A stretch of 64,000 nucleotides of DNA from JAMXLO01 sp964427005 (GCA_964427005.1 CAYRTL010000005.1:1-64000), one strand, 5' to 3'. Shown: positions 25,192 through 33,110, numbered from the stretch's first letter. The notes: generated from the letters alone by a model not told the origin. Translations and numbers: made by a program.

Positions 25192-25461
25192 TTACCCGCC
25201 AGACAGTGCCTGAAAGACGAATACCTCATCGTTCTCCGCCACTGCATCGCTGAGCCGCTCGCGATCCGCGATGCGCTCGCCGTTCACGTAGATTGCCACG
25301 TGCTTTCGCACGCGGTCCTGGTCATCCAGTATATACGACCGCAATCGCGGCTGTTCCGCGAAAACGCCCTCCAGCACCGCGCGCACCGTGTCCCCCGGCA
25401 CAATGCGTACCGGGCAACTCAGGTGCCGTTCCAGATTGGCGGTGAAAGCGATGCGAGCCAC
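25192..25461 (-). CDS. MoaD/ThiS family sulfur-carrier-like protein
   Basis: Beta-grasp protein of 89 residues ending in Gly-Gly (VFVFQALSGG), the C-terminus that is adenylated and thiocarboxylated in MoaD and ThiS. The middle has RKHVAIYVNGERIADRERLSDAVAENDEVFVF, the usual second half of the fold. No MoaE, ThiF/MoeB or other cofactor gene is close by; its neighbours are the Asp-box protein downstream and a VOC protein upstream, so a role in molybdopterin synthesis is not implied by context. It could carry sulfur for another pathway. Confidence 0.82.
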   Translation of the reverse strand: MARIAFTANLERHLSCPVRIVPGDTVRAVLEGVFAEQPRLRSYILDDQDRVRKHVAIYVNGERIADRERLSDAVAENDEVFVFQALSGG

Positions 25462-25465
25462 AGGC

Positions 25466-25885
25466 TTACATCGTCGGCTTGATCACCATCCAGGTTACGC
25501 CAAACTTGTCCGTCACCATCCCGAAGCTGGAGGCGAAGAAGGTCTTGCCCAGCGGCATCTGCACCTGTCCGCCCTGGGTCAGTGCGTCAAACAGCCGCTT
25601 TGCATCGGCGTCATCCTTGGCATCGAGCGAGAGCGCAAAGCCCTGGAAACTTGGCTTGCCTGTGTTGCGGCCGTCGGAGGCCATCACAGTGGTTTCGCCG
25701 ATCTGCAGCGCTGCATGCATGACCTTGTTCTCTGAACCGGCGGGAAATGCGCCTTCCGGACAGGCGTCCGGCGGCGCGTCTTTGAACCGCATCATCATCC
25801 CAACCTGGGCGCCCAGTGCCTTGCGGTAGAACTCGATCGCCTCTTCGCAGCGGCCATCGAAGAACAGATATGGCTGAACCTGCAT
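25466..25885 (-). CDS. VOC family protein, PhnB type
   Basis: Vicinal-oxygen-chelate fold protein of 139 residues starting MQVQPYLFFDGRCEEAIEFYRKALGA, with FKDAPPDACPEG, KVMHAALQIG and TDKFGVTWMV, the PhnB/3-demethylubiquinone-type pattern. Members are small dimeric enzymes or resistance proteins of varied function. The frame extends to 26026 into the divergent regulator, but ATG 25885 with GGAGG before it is the natural start. It is divergent from a TetR-type regulator, a common arrangement for control of the pair. Confidence 0.87.
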   Translation of the reverse strand: MQVQPYLFFDGRCEEAIEFYRKALGAQVGMMMRFKDAPPDACPEGAFPAGSENKVMHAALQIGETTVMASDGRNTGKPSFQGFALSLDAKDDADAKRLFDALTQGGQVQMPLGKTFFASSFGMVTDKFGVTWMVIKPTM

Positions 25886-25920
25886 TGGAATCCTCCACTT
25901 GTTTCCAAGCCACAGCGCAA

Positions 25921-25968
25921 TGTATACACTGTCCACACCTGGGTAGCAGAACAAATGGACAGCGTCCA
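25921..25968. promoter_or_regulatory. Candidate operator region between VOC and TetR-type genes
   Basis: The 101-base divergent gap contains TGTATACA (25921-25928), CTGTCCA (25929-25935) with its reverse complement TGGACAG at 25956-25962, and the small palindrome TGGAC-AGC-GTCCA (25956-25968). TetR-family repressors usually bind such palindromes in the gap shared with their target. Which element matters is unknown. Confidence 0.4.
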
Positions 25969-25986
25969 CATCCTCGCGGAGCCGTG

Positions 25987-26631
25987 ATGATGGATGTGAT
26001 GAGCCAATCGCAGCCGCGACGCTCATACCATCATGGCGATCTGCGGCAGGCGCTGCTGGAAGCAGGCATTGCCCTGGCCCGTGAGGGCGGACCCGATGCG
26101 GTGGTCCTGCGCGAAGCGACGCGCCGCGTGGGCGTGGTGCCCAACGCGGCGTATCGTCATTTTGCGAGCCGGCACGCGCTGCTGCAGGCGGTGCGCGCCG
26201 CCGCGCTGTCGATGCTGGCGGTCGCGATGGAAAAGGAACTGACGAGGTCGCGGCGAGGGCGGCACGGTGCCGATCTGGCGCGCGCCAGTTTGCGGGCCAT
26301 CGGCACCGGCTATTTGCGGTTCGCCCAGAGGGAGCCGGGGCTGTTTCGCATGGCCTTCGCGGTGCCTGGCGATCCGGAGACGACCAGCAATCCCGAGATG
26401 GCCGGGAAAAGCGGCCTCAATCCGTTTCAGTTGCTGAGCACCGCGCTGGATGGGCTGATGGAAGCCGGCGTGCTGCCGCCGGAGCGCCGCGCCGGCGCGG
26501 AGTACCTTGCGTGGTCAGCCGTGCATGGCCTGTCGATGCTGGTGCTGGAGGGCCCGCTGCGTCGCCTGACGTGCACTGAGGTGCGCCAGATCGAGCAGCG
26601 GCTGCTGGCGATGGTGGAAAAGGGGCTGTAG
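25987..26631 (+). CDS. TetR/AcrR family transcriptional regulator
   Basis: Dimeric repressor-type regulator of 214 residues. The helix-turn-helix near residues 15-60 reads HHGDLRQALLEAGIALAREGG ... LREATRRVGVVPNAAYRHFASRHALLQAV, a standard TetR DNA-binding domain. The C-terminal domain (GTGYLRFAQREPGLFRMAF and AWSAVHGLSMLVLEGPL) is the WHG type, TetR_C_13-like. GGAG five bases ahead of ATG 25987 supports the start; ATG 25990 is also possible. It probably represses the divergent VOC gene and possibly itself; the ligand is unknown. Confidence 0.88.
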   Translation: MMDVMSQSQPRRSYHHGDLRQALLEAGIALAREGGPDAVVLREATRRVGVVPNAAYRHFASRHALLQAVRAAALSMLAVAMEKELTRSRRGRHGADLARASLRAIGTGYLRFAQREPGLFRMAFAVPGDPETTSNPEMAGKSGLNPFQLLSTALDGLMEAGVLPPERRAGAEYLAWSAVHGLSMLVLEGPLRRLTCTEVRQIEQRLLAMVEKGL

Positions 26632-26896
26632 CGTCAATCCAGGCAGCAATCCGACCTGTTTCAGATGGGCGACCTGGGCGTCGGCAGAAAATCTCGGTGT
26701 TCGGATCTCCCTCTGCAATGCCCGTCCAGTCGGCACGGCGAACCAAGTGTAATCGTCGTGTTGAACAAAGGCTCCACGTCACCAGGCGGTTGCGATGCCT
26801 CGCGATTTGGCGTTGAGTTAAGTTGCCTCTCCAACCGTGGAGCGTTCGCTCCGCGGGTCAGGCTAGATTACGCGTAGAACCGGCCAAAAAGGGGAG

Positions 26897-28132
26897 ATGA
26901 TCGTGTCTGCCTCGCTGCGAGCCGTCGAACCGCGCATCCCCGATCCGGAAGCATTTCTGCGCCGCGTCGACGCACTGCTGCCGGCCATCCGGGAACGCGC
27001 CGCCGAGGTCGAACGGTGTGGCATGATCTCGCGCGAAGTCATCGGCTGGCTGACCGAGGCGGACATGTTCAGAGCCGTACAGCCGCGGCAATGGGGCGGC
27101 CTCGAGTTGGACGCGGCGACGTTCTTCGAGGCGGCGGTGCGGATTGCCTCCGCATGCGGCTCGACTGGCTGGGTCGCGAGCGTCGTCGGCATCCATCCCT
27201 GGCACATCGCGATGTTCGATCCGCAGGCGCAAAGCGATGTCTGGTCCGGCAATCCTGATACGCTGGCATCGACCTCCTACGCACCCACCGGCCAGGCTCG
27301 TCGGGTGGCTGGCGGGTTTCGCGTGTCCGGCCGCTGGGGTTTCTCCAGCGGTGTCGATCATTGCGAGTGGGTGATCCTCGGCGCGGTGGTGCCGGACGAC
27401 GAACCGAATGGCCTCGGACCTGAGTTCCGCAGCTTTCTGATCCCACGCGGCGATTTCACGGTGGATCAGGAAAGCTGGCATGTGACCGGTCTGGCGGGCA
27501 CGGGAAGCAAGGATGTATGCGTTGCCGACGCCTTGGTGCCTGAGTATCGCACGCATTCATCGACGCAGGTTTACCAGCGGGCCGATCCCGGCCGGGCAGT
27601 GAATGATCGGCCGCTGTACCGGCTGCCGTGGTCGGTCGTCTTCCCCTACGCGATCGCCTCGCCGGCGATTGGCGCGGCCACCGGCGCACTGGATTTGTTC
27701 ATCGAGAACAATCGGCAACGTGTCTCGGTCGCAGGCAATCGCACGGTCTCAGCCAGCGCAGACCTGCACCTGCGGTTGGCCAAATCCCTGACCGAGGTCG
27801 AAGCAGCTCGCACTCGTCTGGCGCTGACCTGGCGGGACTTCCAGGCCCGGGTGACGCGAGGCGAGGACATTCCCTACGTGCTGCGTGCGCGCTGCCGTTA
27901 CGACGCCGCGCATGCAATCGCCCATTGCGCTGGCGCGGTCTACCGCGTGTTGGAGGTGAATGGCGGACGGACGATGAACGCGGGGGAAGCGTTCCAGCGG
28001 TTGTTCCGTGATCTTCTCGCCATGCGCAACCACATCAGCGCCACGCTGGAGGGCAACGCGTCGGCCTATGCGCTGGCGAAATTCGGCGCGCCACCGCCGC
28101 CATTCAACCGGGCCCAACGCGTGGTGATCTGA
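26897..28132 (+). CDS. Acyl-CoA-dehydrogenase-fold flavin monooxygenase (HsaA-like)
   Basis: Protein of 411 residues in the class D flavin-dependent monooxygenase group, which includes HsaA and p-hydroxyphenylacetate hydroxylase oxygenase. Matching stretches are FRAVQPRQWGGLELD, IASACGSTGWVASVVGIHPW, GRWGFSSGVDHCEWVILGAVV and WHVTGLAGTGSKDV, with a C-terminal helical domain. Members hydroxylate aromatic or steroid-like rings and need a separate flavin reductase, which is not adjacent. ATG 26897 touches its GGGGAG site, so GTG 26903, six bases after it, may be the real start. It is convergent with nusG, only five bases away. Confidence 0.82.
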   Translation: MIVSASLRAVEPRIPDPEAFLRRVDALLPAIRERAAEVERCGMISREVIGWLTEADMFRAVQPRQWGGLELDAATFFEAAVRIASACGSTGWVASVVGIHPWHIAMFDPQAQSDVWSGNPDTLASTSYAPTGQARRVAGGFRVSGRWGFSSGVDHCEWVILGAVVPDDEPNGLGPEFRSFLIPRGDFTVDQESWHVTGLAGTGSKDVCVADALVPEYRTHSSTQVYQRADPGRAVNDRPLYRLPWSVVFPYAIASPAIGAATGALDLFIENNRQRVSVAGNRTVSASADLHLRLAKSLTEVEAARTRLALTWRDFQARVTRGEDIPYVLRARCRYDAAHAIAHCAGAVYRVLEVNGGRTMNAGEAFQRLFRDLLAMRNHISATLEGNASAYALAKFGAPPPPFNRAQRVVI

Positions 28133-28137
28133 CCCCC

Positions 28138-28668
28138 CTACACCTTCTCCACTTGCCCGTATTCCAGCTCCACCGGCGTGGAGCGGCCGAAGATCGATAC
28201 GCTGACCTTCACGCGGCCCTTCTCCTCGTCCACCTCCTCCACCGTGCCGTTGAAGCTGGTGAATGGACCATCAGCGACGCGCACCTGCTCGCCCACTTCG
28301 AACAGCACCGCCGGACGCGGACGTTCCACGCCCTCCTGCGTCTGCTTCATGATGCGTTCAGCTTCCGCATCACTGATCGGGCTGGGGCGCGTCCGGCTGC
28401 CCAGGAAGCCGGTCACCTTCGGCGTGTTCTTCACCAGGTGCCAGGCATCGTCGGTCAGGTCCATCTTCACCAGCACATAGCCGGGGAAGAACTTGTGTTC
28501 GGCGTTCACCTTCTGGCCGCGGCGCACCTCGACCACCTGCTCGGACGGTACCAGCACCTCGTCGAACTGGTCCGCCAGCCCCTTCTGCGCCGCCTGTTCC
28601 TTGATCTGCTGGGCGATCTTCTTCTCGAAGCCCGAATAGACGTGAACGACGTACCAACGCTTGGCCAT
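28138..28668 (-). CDS. nusG: Transcription termination/antitermination protein NusG
   Basis: Universal RNA-polymerase-associated factor of 176 residues. The N-terminal NGN domain has KRWYVVHVYSGFEKKIAQQI, the stretch KFFPGYVLVKMDL and KVTGFLG. The C-terminal KOW domain is GEQVRVADGPFTSFNGTVEEVDEEKGRVKVSVSIFGR. The frame extends eight codons into secE; ATG 28668 gives the standard NusG length and follows GAGGAG. It is cotranscribed with secE. The usual downstream rplK-rplA genes are absent. Confidence 0.97.
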   Translation of the reverse strand: MAKRWYVVHVYSGFEKKIAQQIKEQAAQKGLADQFDEVLVPSEQVVEVRRGQKVNAEHKFFPGYVLVKMDLTDDAWHLVKNTPKVTGFLGSRTRPSPISDAEAERIMKQTQEGVERPRPAVLFEVGEQVRVADGPFTSFNGTVEEVDEEKGRVKVSVSIFGRSTPVELEYGQVEKV

Positions 28669-28684
28669 TGCCACAAAAATCTCC

Positions 28685-28879
28685 TCAGACATTCATGCCG
28701 AACAGGGCGCGAATGCCGATGCCAATGAACTGGTCCACCAGGAAGAAGAACATCGCCGCCAGCGCCACCATAGCGAATACCAGGCCGGTGGTGATCAGGG
28801 TTTCCTTGCGCGACGGCCAGGTGACGCGTGCCACTTCTGCCCGCACCTCACGCACGAATTTCGCCGGATCGACTGCCAC
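28685..28879 (-). CDS. secE: Preprotein translocase subunit SecE
   Basis: Short single-span SecE of 64 residues, part of the SecYEG channel in the inner membrane. The amphipathic helix FVREVRAEVARVTWPSRKE, with the invariant VTWPS, precedes one membrane helix (TLITTGLVFAMVALAAMFFFLV). The length matches short alphaproteobacterial SecE. It lies between tRNA-Trp and nusG, the classic order. The TGA lies 16 bases before the nusG ATG and is directly followed by the nusG ribosome site. Confidence 0.96.
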   Translation of the reverse strand: MAVDPAKFVREVRAEVARVTWPSRKETLITTGLVFAMVALAAMFFFLVDQFIGIGIRALFGMNV

Positions 28880-28933
28880 CTCGTTGCTCTCCAGAGTCCT
28901 GTTGCCGGGAAGTATAGCGCGCCTGGGCGCTGC

Positions 28934-29010
28934 TGGCAGGGGTGGAGGGTCTCGAACCCCCAGCCTCCGGTTTTGGAGACCGGCGCTCTAGCCAATTGAG
29001 CTACACCCCT
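28934..29010 (-). tRNA. tRNA-Trp (anticodon CCA)
   Basis: On the minus strand the sequence folds as a full cloverleaf: acceptor AGGGGTG / CACCCCT with discriminator G, D-arm with AGCTCAATTGGCTAGAGC, anticodon loop CTCCAAA (anticodon CCA), and T-arm GGGGGTTCGAGACCCTC. The 3' CCA is encoded (28936-28934). It directly precedes secE, as in most bacteria. Confidence 0.97.
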
Positions 29011-29147
29011 GCATGCGCGGGCAGGCCGGTCGGACCGTCCCGGCAACTGCTTGCGCAGGGGGCGTAGAAAGAGTGCGGCCGGGCTGGTGTCAAGGGGAAG
29101 GCGGATTCTCTAGCCGCCCTCAACCCTTGCAGTCCAAAGCGCTGCCG

Positions 29148-29408
29148 CTACTGCTTGTTGGCGGGATATTGCCGCAGCGGGCGCCGTGGCATTGGCGGGC
29201 AGGGTTTCGGCTCGTCCGGGGTGCCGCAATTCTCCCCCTGGGACTGGCCAGCCATCCGGCTCCCGGCGAGGGGCCGAGCCTGCGGGCTGCTCATCTGCCC
29301 CATGCTTCCCGAACCACCGGACGTGCCGCCCATCTGGCCAGTGTTCGTCTGCGCGTACGCGACCGGCGCCAGCGCGAGAAGTGTCGTTGCCAAGAGAACG
29401 CGCCACAT
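29148..29408 (-). CDS. Small secreted protein of unknown function
   Basis: Not recognised as a family. The 86-residue product begins MWRVLLATTLLALAPVAYAQ, a clear Sec signal peptide with an AYA-Q cleavage site. The mature part is low-complexity (NTGQMGGTSGGSGSMGQMSS) and then Pro- and Arg-rich with two Cys (ENCGTPDEPKPCPPMPRRP), suggesting a small periplasmic or extracellular peptide with one disulfide. GGAGGGG a few bases ahead of ATG 29408 supports this start over upstream ones. It sits between tRNA-Gly and tRNA-Trp, where many genomes have tuf. Confidence 0.65.
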   Translation of the reverse strand: MWRVLLATTLLALAPVAYAQTNTGQMGGTSGGSGSMGQMSSPQARPLAGSRMAGQSQGENCGTPDEPKPCPPMPRRPLRQYPANKQ

Positions 29409-29497
29409 TTCCAGCCCCTCCGGTTCAATGGATGCGAATGAACACCCGCGGCGCGGATTGGCGGAAATCAAAAGCGTGACAATCGGACCGCCGCGCA

Positions 29498-29571
29498 TGG
29501 AGCGGGTGACGGGAATCGAACCCGCACAACCAGCTTGGAAGGCTGGGGCTCTACCATTGAGCTACACCCGC
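29498..29571 (-). tRNA. tRNA-Gly (anticodon TCC)
   Basis: Cloverleaf on the minus strand: acceptor GCGGGTG / CACCCGC with discriminator T, D-arm AGCTCAATGGTAGAGC, anticodon loop CTTCCAA (anticodon TCC), and T-arm CGGGTTCGATTCCCG. The CCA end is encoded (29500-29498). It lies 487 bases upstream of tRNA-Trp on the same strand. Confidence 0.96.
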
Positions 29572-29623
29572 ATACGCCCCTGCTTTAGCGGACCCGCCCC
29601 GCCGGGTGCAATCCGCGCCTGGC

Positions 29624-29637
29624 TTGATGTGGATCAA
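29624..29637 (+). promoter_or_regulatory. FNR/FixK-type binding site ahead of the pyruvate-kinase-like gene
   Basis: TTGATGTGGATCAA is a perfect TTGAT-N4-ATCAA palindrome, the consensus for FNR, FixK and DNR regulators. A TAACCT (29661-29666) lies 23 bases beyond it, roughly where the -10 of a class II activated promoter should be. The gene starts at 29702, 64 bases past the site. An almost identical site is at 51122-51135. Confidence 0.7.
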
Positions 29638-29701
29638 CGTAGTCTCCCACTGCCCGTTGTTAACCTCTGCGCACCAGCTGACCAGATGCCGCAGGTCCCC
29701 C

Positions 29702-31168
29702 ATGTCGCAGTCCAGCATCAAATTGCTGACCGAATTGCGCGAGCTCCGCCGCTCCATCGCCGTGGAGGCCGCGGCGCGCGTGGAGCTTTGGCAGCCGCAC
29801 ATCGAGCAGCCATCGTTTGAAGCCAGCGCCAGCAACCTCGCCCACTACCTCGCACTGCGACATCACGACTTGCGGCCGTTGCAGAGGGAGCTGATGCGGC
29901 ACGGGCTGTCATCTCTCGGTCGGCTCGAAAGCCGCGTGATGATCACGCTCGGGACGCTCGAGACAGCCTTGGCGGCGCTGTTGACCGGAGAGCCGCCTGG
30001 CCCCGATTGGCCGCCCTCCGCGCACGCGTTCTTTGCCGGCGAGAGGCGGCTGCTGGAAAACGCGCGCGACCTGTTCGGCGGATCGCCAGAGCTGGAGGCC
30101 GAAATTCTGGTTACGCTGCCCATCGAGGCAGCGGTGGACCCCCGCTACCTGCTGGAGATCGCGCGGTGTGGCGCCGATGTGGTCCGGATCAACTGCGCCC
30201 ACGACAGCACAGAAGAGTGGGCTGCCATGATCAAGAACGCGCGCAACGCGGCCGTCACTCTCGGCCGCCGCATTCCTGTGCTGATGGACATCGCAGGCCC
30301 AAAGTTCCGCGTAGGCGCCGTGAAGCGGCAGCCCGGCGAGCGTCTGCTGGCTGGCAAGCGGTTTCGGCTGGTTGCCGATGCGTCAGCTTTCCGCAGCGAC
30401 ATGATGATCGAGGCGGTCTGTCTGCCGCCTGGCATCCTGGACCGTCTGGTGGTCGGCACCGAAGTCTCATTCGACGATGGCAGGCTCGATGGGGTGGTGG
30501 AGGCGAGCCAACCAGGGGACGTAACGGTGCGTGTGACACGGACGCAGCGGAAGGGCTTCAAGATGAAGCCCGAGCGTGGCCTGACCTTCCCGCGTGCCGA
30601 CCTGCACCTTGACCCGCTGACGGCAAATGACCTTGCCGATCTGGACTTCGTCGCCCAGCACGCGGACATGATCGGCTTCTCGTTCGTGCAGAGCGGCGAT
30701 GACGTCGCCCTCCTGCAGGACGAACTGGCGAAGCGCCGGCCCGATTGGCGGCGCATGGGCATCATCGCCAAGATCGAGACGGCGCAGGGGGTCAGGTATC
30801 TTCCCGACATCATCGTTCGCGCGGCAGGCAAGCAGCCGTTCGGGGTGATGATCGCGCGCGGCGACCTGGCGGTGGCCATCGGCTTCGAGCGGCTCGCCGA
30901 AATGCAGGAAGAGATCCTATGGCTATGCGAGGCGGCGCATGTGCCGGTGATCTGGGCCACCCAGGTCCTGGAGGAGATGGTGAAGTCGGGCCTGCCGACG
31001 CGGGGTGAGATGACCGATGCGGCGATGGCAGGACGGGCCGAATGCGTCATGCTCAACAAGGGCCCCAATATTGCCGAGGCTGTCGTCGCCCTGCGCGGGC
31101 TGTTGCAGCGCATGATGGAGCATCAATCGAAGAAGACAGCGCGGCTGCGGGCACTGCGGACCTGGTAG
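29702..31168 (+). CDS. Pyruvate-kinase-like protein
   Basis: Protein of 488 residues. About 130 N-terminal residues are unlike pyruvate kinase and mostly helical. Then follows the kinase barrel: AEILVTLP, CGADVVRINCAHDSTEEW, DIAGPKFRVG, IIAKIETAQGVRYL, IARGDLAVAIGFERLAEMQEE and TRGEMTDAAMAGRAECVMLN. The K and acidic residues of KIE and ARGD are kept, but SGETA is replaced by NKGPN and the C-terminal allosteric domain is missing. Genuine activity is uncertain. ATG 29702 is chosen; the frame opens at 29606. A perfect FNR-type box precedes it. Confidence 0.82.
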   Translation: MSQSSIKLLTELRELRRSIAVEAAARVELWQPHIEQPSFEASASNLAHYLALRHHDLRPLQRELMRHGLSSLGRLESRVMITLGTLETALAALLTGEPPGPDWPPSAHAFFAGERRLLENARDLFGGSPELEAEILVTLPIEAAVDPRYLLEIARCGADVVRINCAHDSTEEWAAMIKNARNAAVTLGRRIPVLMDIAGPKFRVGAVKRQPGERLLAGKRFRLVADASAFRSDMMIEAVCLPPGILDRLVVGTEVSFDDGRLDGVVEASQPGDVTVRVTRTQRKGFKMKPERGLTFPRADLHLDPLTANDLADLDFVAQHADMIGFSFVQSGDDVALLQDELAKRRPDWRRMGIIAKIETAQGVRYLPDIIVRAAGKQPFGVMIARGDLAVAIGFERLAEMQEEILWLCEAAHVPVIWATQVLEEMVKSGLPTRGEMTDAAMAGRAECVMLNKGPNIAEAVVALRGLLQRMMEHQSKKTARLRALRTW

Positions 31169-31241
31169 ATCGGCGCGGGCGATTGCAACGGACGCTCGCT
31201 GCCTATAATCAATTCGCAATGTTCGGGGGAGGATTCGCGCC

Positions 31242-31448
31242 ATGAGGCCAGATGAACATCTGCCTGCCCGGCCTGTTGCCTGGGCCCGGCTGTTGCTGCT
31301 GATCCCATTCATCGCCGTCCTCTGGGTGCCGTTCTACAACAGCGTCGAACCCACCTGGGGAGGCGTGCCCTTCTTCTACTGGTACCAGCTCCTCTGGATC
31401 ATCGTCAGTGCGGTGATCATCGCCTTTGTCTATCGCATCGAGCATTGA
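31242..31448 (+). CDS. DUF3311 family small membrane protein
   Basis: Protein of 68 residues with two membrane helices (ARLLLLIPFIAVLWVPFYN and WYQLLWIIVSAVIIAFVY) and the conserved VPFFYWYQLLW core of DUF3311. Such proteins are typically encoded just before a sodium/solute symporter, as here, and are thought to be an accessory subunit, by analogy with YhdT of the pantothenate permease. Its TGA at 31446-31448 is 14 bases from the symporter ATG. Confidence 0.88.
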   Translation: MRPDEHLPARPVAWARLLLLIPFIAVLWVPFYNSVEPTWGGVPFFYWYQLLWIIVSAVIIAFVYRIEH

Positions 31449-31462
31449 GCGGGACAGCAACC

Positions 31463-32998
31463 ATGATCAACTGGACCGCCCTCATCATCTTCATCCTGCT
31501 GTTCGCCCTGGTCACCTGGCTTGGCTTCATCGCCGCGCGCTGGCGCAAGGGCGACCTCGACCTGCTGCACGAATGGGGTCTCGGCGGACGCAGGTTCGGC
31601 ACGATCGTGACCTGGTTCCTTATCGGCGGCGATCTCTACACCGCCTATACGTTCATCGCCGTACCCGCTCTGTTGTTCGGTGCCGGCGCCATCGGCTTTT
31701 TCGCCGTGCCGTACACGATCATGATCTATCCGATCCTGTACATCGTATTTCCGCGCCTGTGGTCGGTCGCGCACAAGCATGGCTACGTCACATCGGCTGA
31801 CTTCGTGCGCGGGCGCTTTGGCAATCGCTGGCTTGCGCTGGCTGTCGCGTGCACCGGCATCCTCGCGACGATGCCCTACATCGCGCTGCAACTCGTCGGC
31901 ATTCAGGTCGTGCTTGGCGCCATGGGAGTCGAGACCAGCGGCCTCAGTGGCGATCTCCCGCTGATTATCGCGTTCGTCATCCTGGCGGCGTTCACCTACA
32001 CCTCGGGTCTGCGTGCACCGGCGATGATCGCCATCGTGAAGGACGTGCTGATCTACGTCACGGTGCTCGCTGCCATCATCGTGGTGCCGCTGCACCTCGG
32101 CGGCTACGATAAGGTCTTCTCGCCGGTTCCAATGGCGAAGCTGCTGCTCGCCACACCGCCTGCCGGTTCACTTGGCAGCTTCAGCGCCTATGCGACGCTC
32201 GCGCTCGGTTCGGCGCTCGCGTTGTTTCTGTATCCGCATTCGATCACCGGCATCCTGAGCAGCTCGAGCGCCCGCGTCGTTCGCCGCAACGCCGCGGCGC
32301 TCCCCGCGTACTCGCTGATGCTCGGCCTGCTTGCCCTTGTCGGCTTCATGGCGATCGCCGTCGGCGTGCAATCGCTGCCGGAGTTCGCAGACGGCTTCAA
32401 GCGCTACAGCAACAACTTCGCCGTGCCGGCCTTGTATCTGGCGGTCTTCCCGTCATGGTTCGTCGGCATTGCCTTCGCGGCCATCGCCATCGGCGCGTTG
32501 GTGCCCGCCGCGATCATGTCGATCGCCACGGCCAACACGTTCACCCGCAACATCTATCGCGAATTCATCAATCCGGCCTGCACGCACGCCGAGGAGAGCC
32601 GGATGGCGAAGATCGTGTCGCTGGTGATCAAGGCGGGCGCGCTGGTCTTCATCTTCGCCATTCCGTTCCAGTACGCGCTGTGGCTGCAGTTGCTGGGTGG
32701 CGTTTGGATCATCCAGACACTGCCTGCCGTCATCCTCGGCCTCTACACCCGGATGCTGAACGGCTGGGCTCTGCTCATCGGCTGGGCGGTCGGGTTCTGC
32801 CTCGGAACATGGATGGCGGCGTCGGTGAACTTCGCCCCGGTCTATCCGCTGAAGATCATGGGCACGACCGTGCCTTGCTACATCGCGTTGGCGTCGCTGG
32901 TGGTGAATATCGTCGTGGCGGCGGTGTTGTCGCTGATGTTCAATGCAGTGCGCTCAGACCGGCACAGGGACGTGACGGTTGCCAGCGACTACGCGTAA
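31463..32998 (+). CDS. Sodium/solute symporter family protein
   Basis: Inner-membrane transporter of about 511 residues with some 13 helices. SSS-family stretches include EWGLGGRRFGTIVTWFLIGGDLYTAYTF, KHGYVTSADFVRGRFGN, YTSGLRAPAMIAIVKDVLIYVTV and PHSITGILSS. It resembles the MctP-type monocarboxylate carriers of alphaproteobacteria and pairs with the DUF3311 gene. The frame opens at TTG 31445, but ATG 31463 with GGGA before it is preferred. The substrate is probably a short organic acid, by analogy. Confidence 0.88.
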   Translation: MINWTALIIFILLFALVTWLGFIAARWRKGDLDLLHEWGLGGRRFGTIVTWFLIGGDLYTAYTFIAVPALLFGAGAIGFFAVPYTIMIYPILYIVFPRLWSVAHKHGYVTSADFVRGRFGNRWLALAVACTGILATMPYIALQLVGIQVVLGAMGVETSGLSGDLPLIIAFVILAAFTYTSGLRAPAMIAIVKDVLIYVTVLAAIIVVPLHLGGYDKVFSPVPMAKLLLATPPAGSLGSFSAYATLALGSALALFLYPHSITGILSSSSARVVRRNAAALPAYSLMLGLLALVGFMAIAVGVQSLPEFADGFKRYSNNFAVPALYLAVFPSWFVGIAFAAIAIGALVPAAIMSIATANTFTRNIYREFINPACTHAEESRMAKIVSLVIKAGALVFIFAIPFQYALWLQLLGGVWIIQTLPAVILGLYTRMLNGWALLIGWAVGFCLGTWMAASVNFAPVYPLKIMGTTVPCYIALASLVVNIVVAAVLSLMFNAVRSDRHRDVTVASDYA

Positions 32999-33004
32999 CT
33001 CCGG

Positions 33005-33109
33005 TGTCATTGCGAGGAGCAGAGCGACGAAGCAATCTGCACAGGAATACGCACTGACGGTGGCAACCTCGGTGGAGATTGCTTCGTCGCTTCGCTCCTC
33101 GCAATGACA
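33005..33109. repeat. Long inverted repeat of the ATTGCGAGGAGC...GAAGCAATCT type
   Basis: Arms of 34 bases (33005-33038 and 33076-33109) are reverse complements with only two mismatches, around a 37-base centre. The arm contains ATTGCGAGGAGC and GCGACGAAGCAATC, wording I know from dispersed intergenic palindromes in many bacteria. It lies between the convergent symporter and exonuclease III genes and ends one base before the stop of the latter. A half-copy lies at 37994-38015. Confidence 0.75.
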
Positions 33110-33110
33110 G

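Noticed and set aside
26665..26877. A 70-codon frame between the regulator and the monooxygenase genes
   Set aside because: No ribosome site, no recognisable features, and it ends inside the region just ahead of a well-supported gene; the 265-base gap otherwise shows only a small GGAGCG/CGCTCC hairpin.
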